Below, in pieces: positions 1 through 9,837 of a stretch of 25,643 bases of DNA (position 1 is the first letter of the stretch; every line of letters begins with the position of its first letter). The stretch comes from Stagonosporopsis chrysanthemi (taxonomy: Eukaryota; Ascomycota; Dothideomycetes; Pleosporales; Didymellaceae). The notes below the pieces were generated by a model. It did not search any database. It saw nothing but the letters and a program-made list of their open reading frames with translations, and was not told the origin of the DNA. A program made the position numbers and the translations under genes. The stretch covers positions 8,006 through 33,648 of the forward strand of contig JAFISE010000261.1 of NCBI GenBank assembly GCA_022560025.1, given 5' to 3'.

Positions 1-153
1 GACGCTGATGAGGTGGCCACCAACGAGAAGCGCCAGCACGAGTATGGCCCGGACGCTGATGAGGTGGCCACCAACGAGAAGCGCCAGCACGAGTATGGCC
101 CGGACGCTGATGAGGTGGCCACCAACGAGAAGCGCCAGCACGAGTATGGCCCT
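1..153 (+). repeat. 51-bp coding tandem repeat, three units
   Basis: Units lie at 1-51, 52-102 and 103-153. The first two are identical and the third differs only at its last base (ccg to cct, both Pro). A partial fourth unit (154-171) diverges just before the stop. Near-perfect nucleotide identity suggests recent expansion or homogenisation of the repeat inside the gene. The array is cut by the window start, so the copy number is unknown. Confidence 0.95.
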
Positions 154-174
154 GACGCCGATGAGACCGCTTAA
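1..174 (+). CDS. 3' end of Kex2-processed repeat peptide precursor (RiPP-like)
   Basis: Frame 1 is open from the window edge to TAA at 172-174. It encodes three copies of a 17-residue unit, DADEVATNEKRQHEYGP, followed by a short tail DADETA and the stop. Every unit has one Lys-Arg, the Kex2 cleavage signal, so processing would release identical peptides starting QHEYGP and ending in an acidic spacer. In fungi this layout is known for alpha-pheromone precursors and for precursors of dikaritin-type RiPPs. The single tyrosine near the start of each peptide suits the RiPP class, since tyrosine is often the residue cross-linked there. The unit has no cysteine or tryptophan and does not look like an alpha-pheromone. 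The start codon, signal peptide and further repeats lie outside the window. A HXXHC membrane protein at 5082-5744 is a possible partner. The Kex2-repeat reading is firm; the metabolite class is inference. Confidence 0.75.
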   Translation, partial: DADEVATNEKRQHEYGPDADEVATNEKRQHEYGPDADEVATNEKRQHEYGPDADETA

Positions 175-2171
175 TTACAAGAGCAGTATATACCACGTAT
201 CGCAGGTGGTATGGCAAATCTATCTCATGTCTTCGGATCTCAGCAGTGTCGTATGTACAAGCCCTATGACCGTCTACATATCGTATGGGCAAGCATCCAA
301 ACGCACCGCTCCTGCGCTCTTTTCAAGCGTTTGCTTCCACACCACATTCGTTACGTAACAATACACATATAAATACAGAATTGCAAGTGACTGCTTCAGC
401 TCTCCCTTTTGCAAGAATGTGCCTTTCGATTTTGTCCTCCGGTACTTGATGTTGCGTGCTATGAAACCCTGATTGTTTCCTTCCATCTTTGAAGTCAGGC
501 AATCAGGTACTTCTATAGCCTTCCAAAAGAAATTTTATGATGTGCACTGCACTATACATGCCTTTGCCTACAATCGTTTTCCTGACAGTTCACTGATTGG
601 CAGTGTCAAAGCTAATGAATCTTTTCAAATAAATGCCAATTAAGAGCTCTAAATGTTCTCAACACGGAATGGAAAGCCATAACAGTGACACTATGATAGT
701 TGGTTTCGATTCGGAACGAGTTCAATGGAGACGTTCGCAAGCTAAGAAACTACTTCGCATTGAGCTATACATACGTCGCACTGACCTACAGCAGCTAAGC
801 GAATATGAGAATGAGATGTGCAGCTAATGAGAACGCAGACTGAAGCTGTCTATCGAACTAGATCTTCATCCAATGAAGTCCTTTTCTGGACTTCGACAAG
901 CAAAAAGAATACACTGGCTCATGATTCGAAAAAGAAGTGCACGTCAATCTTTGATGTTATGGAAGTGCTGAAGACAGCATTTATAACCACTCATCGGGCA
1001 TTGGAATCAGCGTCTCGTTGTGGGCCGCACACATAGCCGGATGATCTTCGGGCAGAGTAGTCATCTCAGTCATCTTAACGTCTGTACACTATTCCTGTAT
1101 CAGCATCACCTTAATGTTAGCAGACGAGGAGAACTAACATGATACTCCACAGTCTTCGTCTGTGGATCCATCGCTTCAAAGTACATGACTCCCATCTCGT
1201 CGGCCTCAGTCTCAAATTGTACTGTGACGTTGACACATAGTTGTCCCGAAGGCCGGATTGGGACGCCTTGGAAGACGATGTGCTGGAAGTCATCTCTCTT
1301 CCTTGGTACCCTGTTTCGGGAATAAAGTACCGTTACGAGATCTCCAGGGTGCCCAGAGAACGAGAGAAAACTGCGGGAGCGGCGAGAATACCTTTGAGGA
1401 TTGCGTATAATTTCCCCTTTCCTGCATCAGCTAAGACTACTGCTGGGAAAGGGGTGCAAGAAACATACCGCAGAACGCATTGTACTGATCTAGTCCTGGC
1501 CTAGTCTTAGGGTTAGGACCACGAGACGTCCAAGGATACTGAACGTGGAAGCTGGCATGCGCTGCGGATGTACAATTAATGTGGAGGGAAATCAGACAGA
1601 TTAACTTGATAAATAGGGAATGCATGATTGACAGAAATGATGTAAAGTGTATTGTATGGCGAACACTTGGATACAAGTCTAAGTACGGGAAGAGGTTCTC
1701 AACTGGCCTCCGGTCAGTATGCGTATGCTAAAATCCCTCGTCCGTAGATCAGCGTAGGCGCTAACGCAGCACACCACCGGAGACTTGTCAAAGTGGATCT
1801 GACTGGGTCGGGCCGACTTAGCGCCAGATCTACGCTTGCTAGCGGCAGAGGTCGGTCTATACCAATATTGCCGCGATACAGGGATCGCTCAATGCACCGT
1901 AGTCACTTGGGACACTTTGACGGGCAGGGGCCTGCTTTGGTAACGCAGTTGGGACTTTGCGCATCGACTATACAGTACAAGTTACGCACACTTCTACTGG
2001 AGAGCCAAGGACCTACTAATCTATGCCCGTTTCGTCTCTTCCTAAATATGCTGGGAGGCAGGACGTACCAAGTACCACGCGTTTTAATATCTGGCGCCGT
2101 CGGCCACTCGGTTTCAACTTGCTTTGGCTTACGACTCTCTTCTTTCATTTTTCTCGTCGCTGTCTCTTGCT
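175..2171. other. Intergenic region without a supported gene
   Basis: Only short open frames occur, on both strands (about 60-90 codons), with no recognisable domain and no fungal intron pattern joining them. An A/T-rich stretch at about 359-377 (acatataaatacag) could serve polyadenylation of the repeat-peptide gene. The last 50 bases (2121-2171) are CT-rich, typical of the sequence just upstream of fungal start codons, and belong to the next gene. Confidence 0.5.
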
Positions 2172-3133
2172 ATGTCTTTCAACAAAACGCAGTCCAATTC
2201 AGTCAATTATTCTCCCCTTCAGTTACATCCTGACGGCGACGACTCCAATGCAACGCCTGAGATGCGTTCCTCTTCAGAGGACGATCACTCCACTCCTCTA
2301 CTGGAAACCTCCGACACCATTCACATTGACTCATCATCCAAGTCTCCACAGCTCCCGAAACTCATTCTCTATCTCTCTTTCGCACTAGCACTGTTGTCGG
2401 CAGTGAATGTGGCCATCCTTCCTGCCACACTATCAAAATATCGAGCCTATCCATTCTCCGACTCCGCGCTCGAGGCACTCCCATATGGCGATTCTAGACT
2501 GGGATTAGACAGGGCAGCGGAGATGATTCCACCTCCACAGTTCTATCACCGTTCTTGGCCGGACAGAATCGCACGGGTGAGTCGGAAGTTGAAGAATGCC
2601 GTGTGGGGTCAAGGGGTGCAAGTTTATGTCACTGTCGAGGTCCGTAGTCCATGTTGACTCTCCCATTCTCTTTTTATACCAGCATATGTGTAGCTGCTGA
2701 CTTTACATAGGATTCAACCATCATGCGCTTTCCTGTCCCTTCCTCTGGTGCTAACGCGTGCGCGCTCTCGTGGAGGCCTCCGGTTGAGCTTTCTCCAAGA
2801 TTGAAAGACGTCACGATCAAGGGTGATGTTACTGAAATCGAAGTGTGGCAGCTTATCGCGCTCTCAGTCACCTCCACTGCCGTTTCCTCCAAAGTGGACG
2901 AGCTGGACTATGACAGCCTAACCTATGCAACCCTTCCCGTGAGAGGAGAGCTGCTCGGCGTGCTAGATCTCACATCCAGGCCTAACAGTACAACAGTGGA
3001 GTTTGCTTGTCCCAGCGACACGGAGATTCTAACAGTGGAGTTGAGGTGCCAGCGTGTGGGCTGTCATTTGAGTTATATGCAGGTTGATATGGCGCCGAGA
3101 CTGGGGTTTGAGTTGGTGCGAAGGAAAAGTTAA
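2172..3133 (+). CDS. Single-pass membrane protein, possible But2-like C-terminal domain
   Basis: Two exons, 2172-2639 and 2711-3133, join in phase 0 to give 296 residues. The ATG at 2172 follows a CT-rich leader. The open frame extends upstream to a TTG at 2124 but has no earlier ATG. Residues 1-60 are polar, Ser/Asp/Glu-rich and probably cytosolic. Residues about 63-83 form one hydrophobic segment. The rest would be lumenal or extracellular. The C-terminal half (starting DSTIMRFPVP) contains short beta-rich stretches, GDVTEIEVW and PVRGELLGVLDL, and paired cysteines in FACPS and LRCQRVGC. This resembles proteins annotated with the ubiquitin-3-binding But2 C-terminal domain, but that is from memory of the family style and not a search. 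No enzyme motif was seen. It lies between the peptide precursor and the HXXHC protein in the same orientation. Gene structure is well supported; the family is tentative. Confidence 0.72.
2640..2710 (+). other. Spliceosomal intron, 71 bp, phase 0
   Basis: The donor is gtccgt directly after the GAG codon, the acceptor is ttacatag, and a branch-like gctgac lies about 12 bases before the acceptor. Without splicing, the first exon frame ends at TGA 2655-2657. Removing it joins two open frames that read as one continuous protein. Length and signals are typical of filamentous ascomycete introns, although the donor is weaker than the common gtaagt. Confidence 0.75.
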
Positions 3134-5081
3134 ACGCTATGGCCAATCTTGTTATCAAACCCAATTCTTCCGTACGACAAATGCGATATGCGGGATTCTT
3201 CCCTCTGCACAGCCGAAGTCTGTTCGACGAGAGTCATAGTGTCATCCCATTTTGTAGGCTAGATGTGGATTGTTGTCGAACAAGCTAACAAACGGGCCAA
3301 ACTTATCTTTTTAAGCATAAAATCTTCATAAGCAGGTACATGATGAGAGGGAACGTGAGATGATCGTTCCGTTTCGAAATGCATTTACCGGAGTAATCTC
3401 AAACGGAGTGAAATACGAGGTACCCACGGAGGGGTTTGGGTGGTTTCTGGATGGTAACTACCAACGGCTGGAACGCATCATTATTCCTTCTTGTTTAGGC
3501 ATTAGCACTCAAATCTCAACACGTTCAGTGCCACCTTTTGTAAGGCAAGCGTAGATTTTTCATGAGGGCTTCAAGGCAATCAATGTTACGGACGTGTGGG
3601 CTGGCAATTTTGTACGAACGAAGTGCGAGAGGTGTGATCTCTGATTGATGGCACCATGAGAAAGAACTGATCGTGCAAGCAATAGAATACACTCTACTCC
3701 AAACTTCTGGTAGAGTGTTCTCCATGGGAGCCGAGGTACTGAGGGCTATGGTCTATTGGATGCGTTCACATCAGCCTAAATCCTACGTACTCATGACGTG
3801 GTTGCTCGGACGTTTTTGACTGATGTGCCTTCAAAGGTTATCTAAACCCCCGAAAGCTCGAGCACTTCAGATCATGTCTGCATAATAGGCTTGTGACTCG
3901 GTGCTATGCTTGCAGCAACCCCGTCGATCGAGGTGATGCCGATATTAACTGAGCATTGACAAGGATCATAGTGACCCTGCCCGAGCCAAGAATGAATTCC
4001 GGTGAGATATGGCTTGGAGCCCTTAGGTCAAATTGTACTGCATTCGAGAACCGCCGGTGGTAAAGCCGACGATCTTAGGAGAAATTTGCTCGCCGGATAT
4101 CGAGTATTTTGAACAAGAAGACGCCAAAACGTCAAGAGTATGTACTATGGTAGCAGTCATAAGTATTGTGAGTGGGTTACGCAGTGCCTGGTGCTCATAT
4201 CCATGTATAAAACTCTTTATAGCTTAATCAAACGAGATGACTCTATTAGTCAACAGTTGAAGTTGATCTAATTGGTTGAAAAGATGTTAGGAATCCTTAA
4301 ATCTTCGGTTTATACCCTTGGCCTCCGTGACCCACACACAAAACTTATGCCTGCTACCATAGTAGGTTGTCAGGTGCAGTAGCTGCTAGCGATGCGCGGG
4401 GTTTGTTGCTTCCGAAACGTCCACCTCGGCCCGACTAGTCATCGTCACTATACAAGGGAGGAGCATACATGGACGAGAACACGGGGGATGATGTCAATCC
4501 TAGAAGGACCAACCATACGTCTCAAACGTAGGTGCTATCTTTTCAGAAATGGACAGAACTCTTAGTGGGGCACATCGTATCCTTATCTGTTCATGCCCCC
4601 TCCTTGTACTAGAAACATTTACTAGACAGGCATTACATAGATGTGGTGATCACTGACCAATCTGTCAAGTGGTAGACGTTGCCGGAATGCATCCGAAGAT
4701 TGTGTCGTCCCGCAGGGGTTCTCTGAGTGGAGTTGGAACCCCAGAAGTAGCTAGGTCATGAACACATGTGTGTCTGTGCTTGTATCACTAATCGATGCAG
4801 AAAATATATCAATTGAAGGTTGAAGGTTCTTGAGCTTAGATATTACCGCTCTGTTAGTATGCTACCTGCGGATTTCCAAGGCCACACACTTCCCAAGTCA
4901 TATCCGTGACATCTCTTGTCAGCAAGAACACAGCAATTCGGAGAATATACAAGAGTACAATCAGCATCCCCTGGCGTCGGCATTTAGGACATTGTTGAAG
5001 GACCAGGTGACATACGTAAGTCGTTCACCGCTTGAGCGCATTTCAAATGTTAACACCGACCAGTCATCGACAAGAGTAGGC
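3134..5081. other. Intergenic region without a supported gene
   Basis: Open frames here are short (about 60 codons), several start only at TTG, and none shows a domain. A short perfect hairpin, ggggttc paired with gaacccc, lies around 4716-4743 and has no obvious role. The frame of the downstream gene is open back to about 4830 but has no ATG before 5082, so that stretch is treated as 5' UTR. An AT-rich run at 4800-4812 (aaaatatatcaatt) may be part of its promoter. Confidence 0.5.
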
Positions 5082-5744
5082 ATGTTTGGCTTTTCGAAAA
5101 GTCAAGAGTATACTCAGATCGCTTCAGGAGAGCAAACCGTTCGCGAAAAGGAGGTATCCTCACACATATCATCCATTGCAGGCATTCTTGCGGGTATTTT
5201 TTCAGTAGCATGTCTTATTATTGGCATCGTGGCCTTGATCTACCATGTTCAGAGGCCGGGAATTGAGAATGGAAGAACGACCTATTGCGGCACCACTCTG
5301 GCCGAATTCGAGGCAAACGGGTGTGTTTTCGATGTTTTAAGCTACACTTGGATGCCTTCTCGGTGCGTAGACAATACGACTTCGGACAAGTTCAAATTAT
5401 GGCTCGCGGATCCAGAGAGGATGTTTGGCCCATGGCCGTTCTTCAAGAATGTGTCAGAGCAATCGACAGTGATGGGAAATCGCATCGTTAGCGAGGCAGA
5501 ATTCGGCAAACGTTTGGATATGGACATTTGGTCCTCGTTGGAGGAGCATCTTGCGCACTGCTTGTTCATGTTCCTTCACACTTCACGTGTTGCGCTTGGC
5601 GAAGCTCCTCGTTGGACTGCAGATTCCTATCCCCATGCTGAACACTGCTTTCATGCAATATGGAAAGGTCTCAACGGCACTTGGAATTTCAATGAAGAGA
5701 GGCAAGCAAAACAGAAGATAGAGATCGGAGTGTCAAGCTGCTGA
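5082..5744 (+). CDS. UstYa/DUF3328-like membrane protein with two HXXHC motifs
   Basis: Intact single-exon gene of 220 residues, starting MFGFSKSQEY. Residues 32-54 form one transmembrane helix after a short polar N-terminus; the rest would face the lumen. Two HXXHC motifs are present: H156-L-A-H159-C160 and H185-A-E-H188-C189. Paired HXXHC motifs after an N-terminal helix characterise the UstYa (DUF3328) family, which catalyses oxidative cyclisation or oxidation of Kex2-released peptides in dikaritin pathways. Between helix and motifs are CGTTLAEF, GCVFDVLSYTW and C95, typical of a divergent branch common in dothideomycetes, and three N-glycosylation sequons (NTT 98-100, NVS 123-125, NGT 198-200). 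The next upstream coding partner of interest is the Kex2-repeat precursor at 1-174. The motifs are seen directly; activity on that peptide is inference. Many genomes carry members of this branch outside RiPP clusters. Confidence 0.82.
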   Translation: MFGFSKSQEYTQIASGEQTVREKEVSSHISSIAGILAGIFSVACLIIGIVALIYHVQRPGIENGRTTYCGTTLAEFEANGCVFDVLSYTWMPSRCVDNTTSDKFKLWLADPERMFGPWPFFKNVSEQSTVMGNRIVSEAEFGKRLDMDIWSSLEEHLAHCLFMFLHTSRVALGEAPRWTADSYPHAEHCFHAIWKGLNGTWNFNEERQAKQKIEIGVSSC

Positions 5745-6788
5745 GCTGCATACTCTCTGTTACAATCATGTGTATCACGTACTGGATTGTTATACGGATG
5801 TTCCAGTTTCCGAATTGAACAATGGCTAGATCTTAGCTTAGATGATTCCGATTGCGCGTTAGTGAGAGTTAAAATTCTTCACTCTAACGGAGAGCAATCT
5901 AGGAGTCTCAACGTTCAATGCCCTCCAATGCTGGTAAGGATTTAGAGTACGTTCTTTTCTAGGGCACTTGCTCAACGTGCGATCATCGAGTCACTAAGAA
6001 ATGGGAAATAAGTAATGGACATCACTAGCGCTAAGACTGTTGAGTTTCCGAGTAACAGGATCGGTCTTTCACTGCTGAAGTAGGCTGTTAATATTATCTG
6101 AATAACGCCAAGGGCTCCTGCATTCACTACAAAAATCTAGTATTCATTCAATATGCAAGATAAGGGGTTCGTTCCGCAAAATCTGTGAACTTGATGACTG
6201 TCTTGACTTCCAGAACATCCGCACGTTAGAATAGACATTGACTTATCCACACCTTTTCTAGGATGCAAGGCGACCGAAACAGATCGCAGCGCTCAACTCT
6301 TATTGCTCATCCATCCCGTCTGAGACTTTGCATCCCGTCGCAGCGGTTCTTGGTCTTGGATTTCGTGCAGATGCTGATTGAGAGACTAGAATTGATAAAG
6401 AGGTCGAAACCAGTTGCGAGACGGGCGTTGCTTTAAAGAATAGCTTATTCCACAATTACATACTGCCTGGCCTGGCAGACTCCACAGTTTGCGACCGCGT
6501 GATGGTAGCAACGTCGCTTCATGATGACCCTAGGGGCCGTTGCGCTGTGACCAGGAGTCGTAGGTGTACAACTAACGGTTGATGTCCTCCTTAAATCGAC
6601 AAAACCAGCTGCTGTGTCTCTGCGCAGTTGCCTTTAATTGCAATGAAGCCTTGTGTAAATCTCTTTCACTGCAATTTCAACTTGATCGAGAATAGTACCC
6701 TCTTTATGTTCTTCAATGCCCTGGTTTCTTCACCCTCTCTATCGATACTGCGCTCACCCCTGAACCCGCGCTTTCTCGTACGCATCCT
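5745..6788. other. Intergenic region without a supported gene
   Basis: No open frame with a recognisable domain was found. Composition is ordinary, unlike the AT-rich block further right. A hairpin lies 112 bases after the upstream stop codon and is listed separately. Pseudogene remnants too decayed to recognise by eye cannot be excluded. Confidence 0.45.
5857..5889. other. Imperfect hairpin downstream of the HXXHC gene
   Basis: cgttag at 5857-5862 pairs with ctaacg at 5884-5889, and the inner tgag/ctc bases can extend the stem with a small bulge around an AT-rich loop. It lies in the likely 3' UTR. Fungal genes do not need a hairpin terminator, so this may be chance. Confidence 0.25.
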
Positions 6789-6836
6789 GTCCCCTATAAT
6801 GATGGTCCCCTATGATGATGGTCCCCTATGATGATG
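6789..6836 (+). repeat. 16-bp minisatellite, three units
   Basis: The unit gtcccctatgatgatg occurs three times in a row at 6789-6804, 6805-6820 and 6821-6836. The first unit has one change (ataatg for atgatg), and a further atgatga follows. An open frame runs through it but shows no domain, so it is treated as non-coding. Confidence 0.85.
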
Positions 6837-6971
6837 ATGAAGTCATCTTCAAAGTCTACTAGCTTGAAATTCAGTGCTTGATTCCCCCGCTCTAGCGCAG
6901 AAATCCTTCCAGCCTGTGACGCGATGTCGCACTCTATCTTCTGTATCCAAGCCTTTGTTACTATCGAAGCA

Positions 6972-7382
6972 TTAGCAGTGTCTTAAACCAGATGTTATGT
7001 CAATTAGCCCGAGGGAGATGGATTTGGCCATCACAAGCTCAGTGGTTGGCATGAGCTTACAACCAGCGAGCATTCCATTCAATATATATTCTAGGCTGTC
7101 TGCGCCGTTCATGGCACTATTGATAGATTCAGGCGCAAGAATTGCCACAGCATAAGCCATTCGTCGGCACCTCCTCGACATAGTCCGACCTCGTGCGATG
7201 TCGGCTTTTGGTTGTCCATTCCCCGTCTGACCTTTGTTGGACAGCGTACGGACGTGTACTACTGTCATGTCGAACTCATATACACCAGCGTCGACACGCC
7301 GGTGGCGTGGGGTCGAAAGGAACATGTGGAAGTTATAAAAGCCATGTAAAAACCTAGACATACCTCTATTACCTTGGAACAA
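6972..7382 (-). CDS. Uncertain open frame, 136 codons, no recognisable domain
   Basis: An ATG-started frame on the minus strand gives 136 residues beginning MFQGNRGMSR and ending GLRHC. The middle is basic (an Arg-rich GRTMSRRCRRM stretch) and a mildly hydrophobic stretch lies near the end. There is no signal peptide, clear membrane helix or known motif. The surroundings hold gene relics rather than working genes, so this could be a chance frame or part of a decayed gene. It is listed only because it is one of the longest unexplained frames in the left region. Confidence 0.2.
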   Translation of the reverse strand: MFQGNRGMSRFLHGFYNFHMFLSTPRHRRVDAGVYEFDMTVVHVRTLSNKGQTGNGQPKADIARGRTMSRRCRRMAYAVAILAPESINSAMNGADSLEYILNGMLAGCKLMPTTELVMAKSISLGLIDITSGLRHC

Positions 7383-7482
7383 CTGCTCCTAGTTGGCTTC
7401 GCTATTTGTCGTTGCTTCGGACTCCTTCTGAATTCTCTCATTCCGATCACCCATCAAGCCAGGTATGAGACTCGGCTGGATT

Positions 7483-7659
7483 GCGTGCCTGCAAACGCTC
7501 GAAGACCATAGCAACAATGTCAACTCTGTAGCCTTCTTACAAAACTCAACCAGGCTGGCGTTAGCGTCATGCGACCATACTATTATGCTATGGGATGCAA
7601 GCAGTAGCACGTGTTTGCAGACATTCTTGGGCTATAGCAATAGCACAACCGCGTTCTAG
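7483..7659 (+). pseudogene. WD40-repeat fragment of a NACHT-WD/HET-E-like protein
   Basis: Translation from about 7486 reads CLQTLEDHSNNVNSVAF, then a segment ending HTIMLWDASSSTCLQTF. This is one complete WD40 blade and the first strand of a second, with the spacing of the highly repetitive WD domains found in fungal NACHT-WD receptor-like proteins. Decay is visible: the GH of the blade start is DH, the next blade has GY in that place, and TAG stops the frame at 7657-7659. No NACHT domain or further blades were found nearby, so this is an isolated relic, possibly left by unequal exchange between NLR-type genes. Identification of the WD40 blade is firm; the parent family is inferred from its characteristic wording. 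Confidence 0.7.
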
Positions 7660-9127
7660 AAACGGTACCATGACAGACGGCGGGTCGGACAGGAGAACTT
7701 GTTTTCAATGTCCTATGATCGTATGTGGAATGAGGTGCCGATAGCAATGTTCATGTATGGCTTTACATCAGGTTTAGTCATCATCCATCCACAAATCAGA
7801 AGCGCACACATCTTCGAACAATTCTGCTGGGCATCTAGGATGAATGATTCGATATTCCCGTCTATGTAACCGGTTTCTAACGTTACCCAATCAGCAGCCA
7901 CGACTGTCATGGTGCCAGCCACATCAAAGTCATCTCTCGCCGGCATGCATGAAACTGTCTGCCACACTCCATGCTTCGTTGCAAATATCCAATAGCGAGA
8001 ATGAAAGCTTTCTGTCTTCCCAACAGAGAGAAGACTAATTTTTGCTTATTGCAGTTAACCCGCATTGCAGATGTTGGCAAAGATTTGCCGTCTTTAGAAG
8101 AACTTTAAGACTTCGACTGACTCAACTTCATCCGAAATAACTTATACTGTTGTCGTTAAAGCTAGTGACAGAAAAAACTGAGAACTGCAGAGCATTGTAA
8201 CAATCTGCAATGCCAATGGCAACGTAGCTTGAATAAACACCTGCAATACCCCTGACACTAATCTAAAGACCCTTACAGACTGCTTCAGAGAGCCTCACGA
8301 CAAGACTGAGATTTACGCAACGTTTTTGGAGTGGTATCACCATCTGGTCGAAACAGAGCCATTTTTCTTCATCACAAGTTGGATCAGTGCCTCCTCGAAT
8401 GTTTCTGGTAGATGTGTACGTACTTACCATATTCATGTGGCGGCTGCCTGAGATACGGCTGCCCTCCTGGCACAAGAACATCGTTACATTAACTATATCA
8501 TGACGCTATTGCTCTCACGGATGCTGTATCGCCAGGACATGTGCACAATAAAAAGATGGGAGTAAATGCGACTAAGCTTACGAGAAAACCACTGTCTTGG
8601 GCAAGCCTGATGGTACCGTAACGAATCGGACTGGAAAAAATGACATGTCAAGGACGCTGATGATTCTCGCTGTAACCTTGTGGCGAGTTTATGCCGTTGT
8701 AAGTAGAAAGCGGTAAAGCGGGATGGGGACAGCAGACTTTCGGACACAGCAAGATGCTAGTCGGGGTTGGGGTACCAGAGCTCGTCGTCACAGATCACCT
8801 AAGCAATTTGTTTGGACTATATATCTAGCCTTTCTTACGCGACGGTTAATGTAGATTGCCATACCAGGGGTCAACAGTGCTAGGGAGGCCTTTGCGATAT
8901 ATCTCTAGAGCGATTGAACTGCAAGGCTCAGGACTGTGTCGGAACGTCTCCGTTACACAGCTTTGTGCATATTTTCTGTTGACTAGCAATCACTGGTCTA
9001 CGTGTATGGATGCCCGGTCCTGGCTTGTACTTGGCAAGCATAAGAAAGTCGCTTGTCCCAAGTCGAACGATGTGATTAATGTCTCGCTGACCCCAAAAAA
9101 CATTGTATACTCCAGTTCAGCTCGTTA
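7660..9127. other. No supported gene; probably decayed sequence
   Basis: Several open frames of 60-90 codons exist on both strands, none with a recognisable domain or codon pattern. The stretch lies between a WD40 relic and a HET relic, so decayed incompatibility-type gene sequence is plausible but was not recognised. Confidence 0.4.
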
Positions 9128-9837
9128 ATGAATGCTGCACTTCTAAATCCTACGCCACTGACGACACCGACTGGTTCTATAGGAGAATCCCACCAGTTAT
9201 GCCGATGTTGCCGAAGGATTGCCGAAATCGTTCGCAGGCTACTCCCCAAACTTGAGAGTAGTTATAACCTCGAATTCAACGATATCGAGTTCAAATATTA
9301 CGCAAGCCTACAGGATGTAATTGGTGGAGTCGAGGCACACTGTCATCTCTGTCGTATTGTTGCTGGACAACTCCATCTGGCGAAAGCCAGCTGATTACAA
9401 GAAGCATTCCAGAACGCCCGAACCCACGTATAGCAAGATGGTGTCACGGTTGAGGGCATCTCCTGCCTCACGTGCAGTTGCACCTCACCTCTAGTGAGAC
9501 GAGGCTGCCTCTCCTGCACTAGCGCTGTTTACAGCTACCCATGTATACATACTGTTCGTAGCTTCACCTAATAAAACCTCAGTTCAATCCTCAAATCTTT
9601 CCGCACTGCTTGCACTCACTGCGACAGATGGTCTATACTGGAGCTCACTTCACGGTCGTCGCTGCCTCGACCAAAGACACTACCGGGCGTTTCCTAAGCG
9701 GTAGGAATGAATCTTCCTGGTCAGACTGCAGATTGCTTGCTTTGAATGGTCACAGAAGTTACGCGATCAGAGTACCGACTTTCTGTAGCGACGAAAAAAT
9801 TATACCGAACACAAAGGAATACCCTGGGTCTAATTGA
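9128..9837 (+). pseudogene. HET-domain gene relic lacking its core
   Basis: The first piece (9128-9394, ATG start, 88 codons) has C25-x2-C28 in LCRCCRRI, then FKYYASLQDV and C72-x2-C75 in GVEAHCHLCRIVA. This is the usual N-terminal region that precedes a HET domain in dothideomycete proteins. The second piece (9610-9837) reads MVYTGAHFTVVAASTKDTTG followed by FLSGRN, which matches the late part of a HET domain. The 215 bases between contain stops and no trace of the domain's central part (the WIDALC-type motif), which would normally need several hundred bases. The gene therefore looks internally deleted and frameshifted. HET proteins act in heterokaryon incompatibility and cell death. Simple splicing does not restore a plausible protein. 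Confidence 0.7.

Noticed and set aside
1..174. Alpha-pheromone precursor
   Set aside because: The repeated peptide lacks the Trp/Cys/Pro-Gly pattern usual for ascomycete alpha-pheromones, although the Kex2 layout is shared.
8..358. Open frame of 116 codons over the tandem repeat
   Set aside because: It reads the 51-bp repeat in a second frame and then runs into non-coding DNA. Frame 1, with Kex2 sites and a natural stop at 172-174, is the credible one.
633..1036. Two adjacent short plus-strand frames (633-827, 818-1036)
   Set aside because: They overlap in different frames, have no domain, and codon use looks random.
2124..2171. Upstream extension of the But2-like gene
   Set aside because: It starts at TTG in a CT-rich leader; the first ATG is at 2172.
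4830..5081. N-terminal extension of the HXXHC protein
   Set aside because: The frame is open but begins at TTG, has no ATG and no domain. The ATG at 5082 gives the usual short N-terminus before the membrane helix.
7713..7967. Minus-strand 84-codon frame as an exon of a gene with 6972-7382
   Set aside because: No convincing splice sites or shared domain join the two, and the sequence between them contains the plus-strand WD40 relic.
8263..9128. Short frames on both strands (8263-8481, 8493-8747, 8856-9128)
   Set aside because: No domain, no supporting start context, and lengths expected by chance at this composition.
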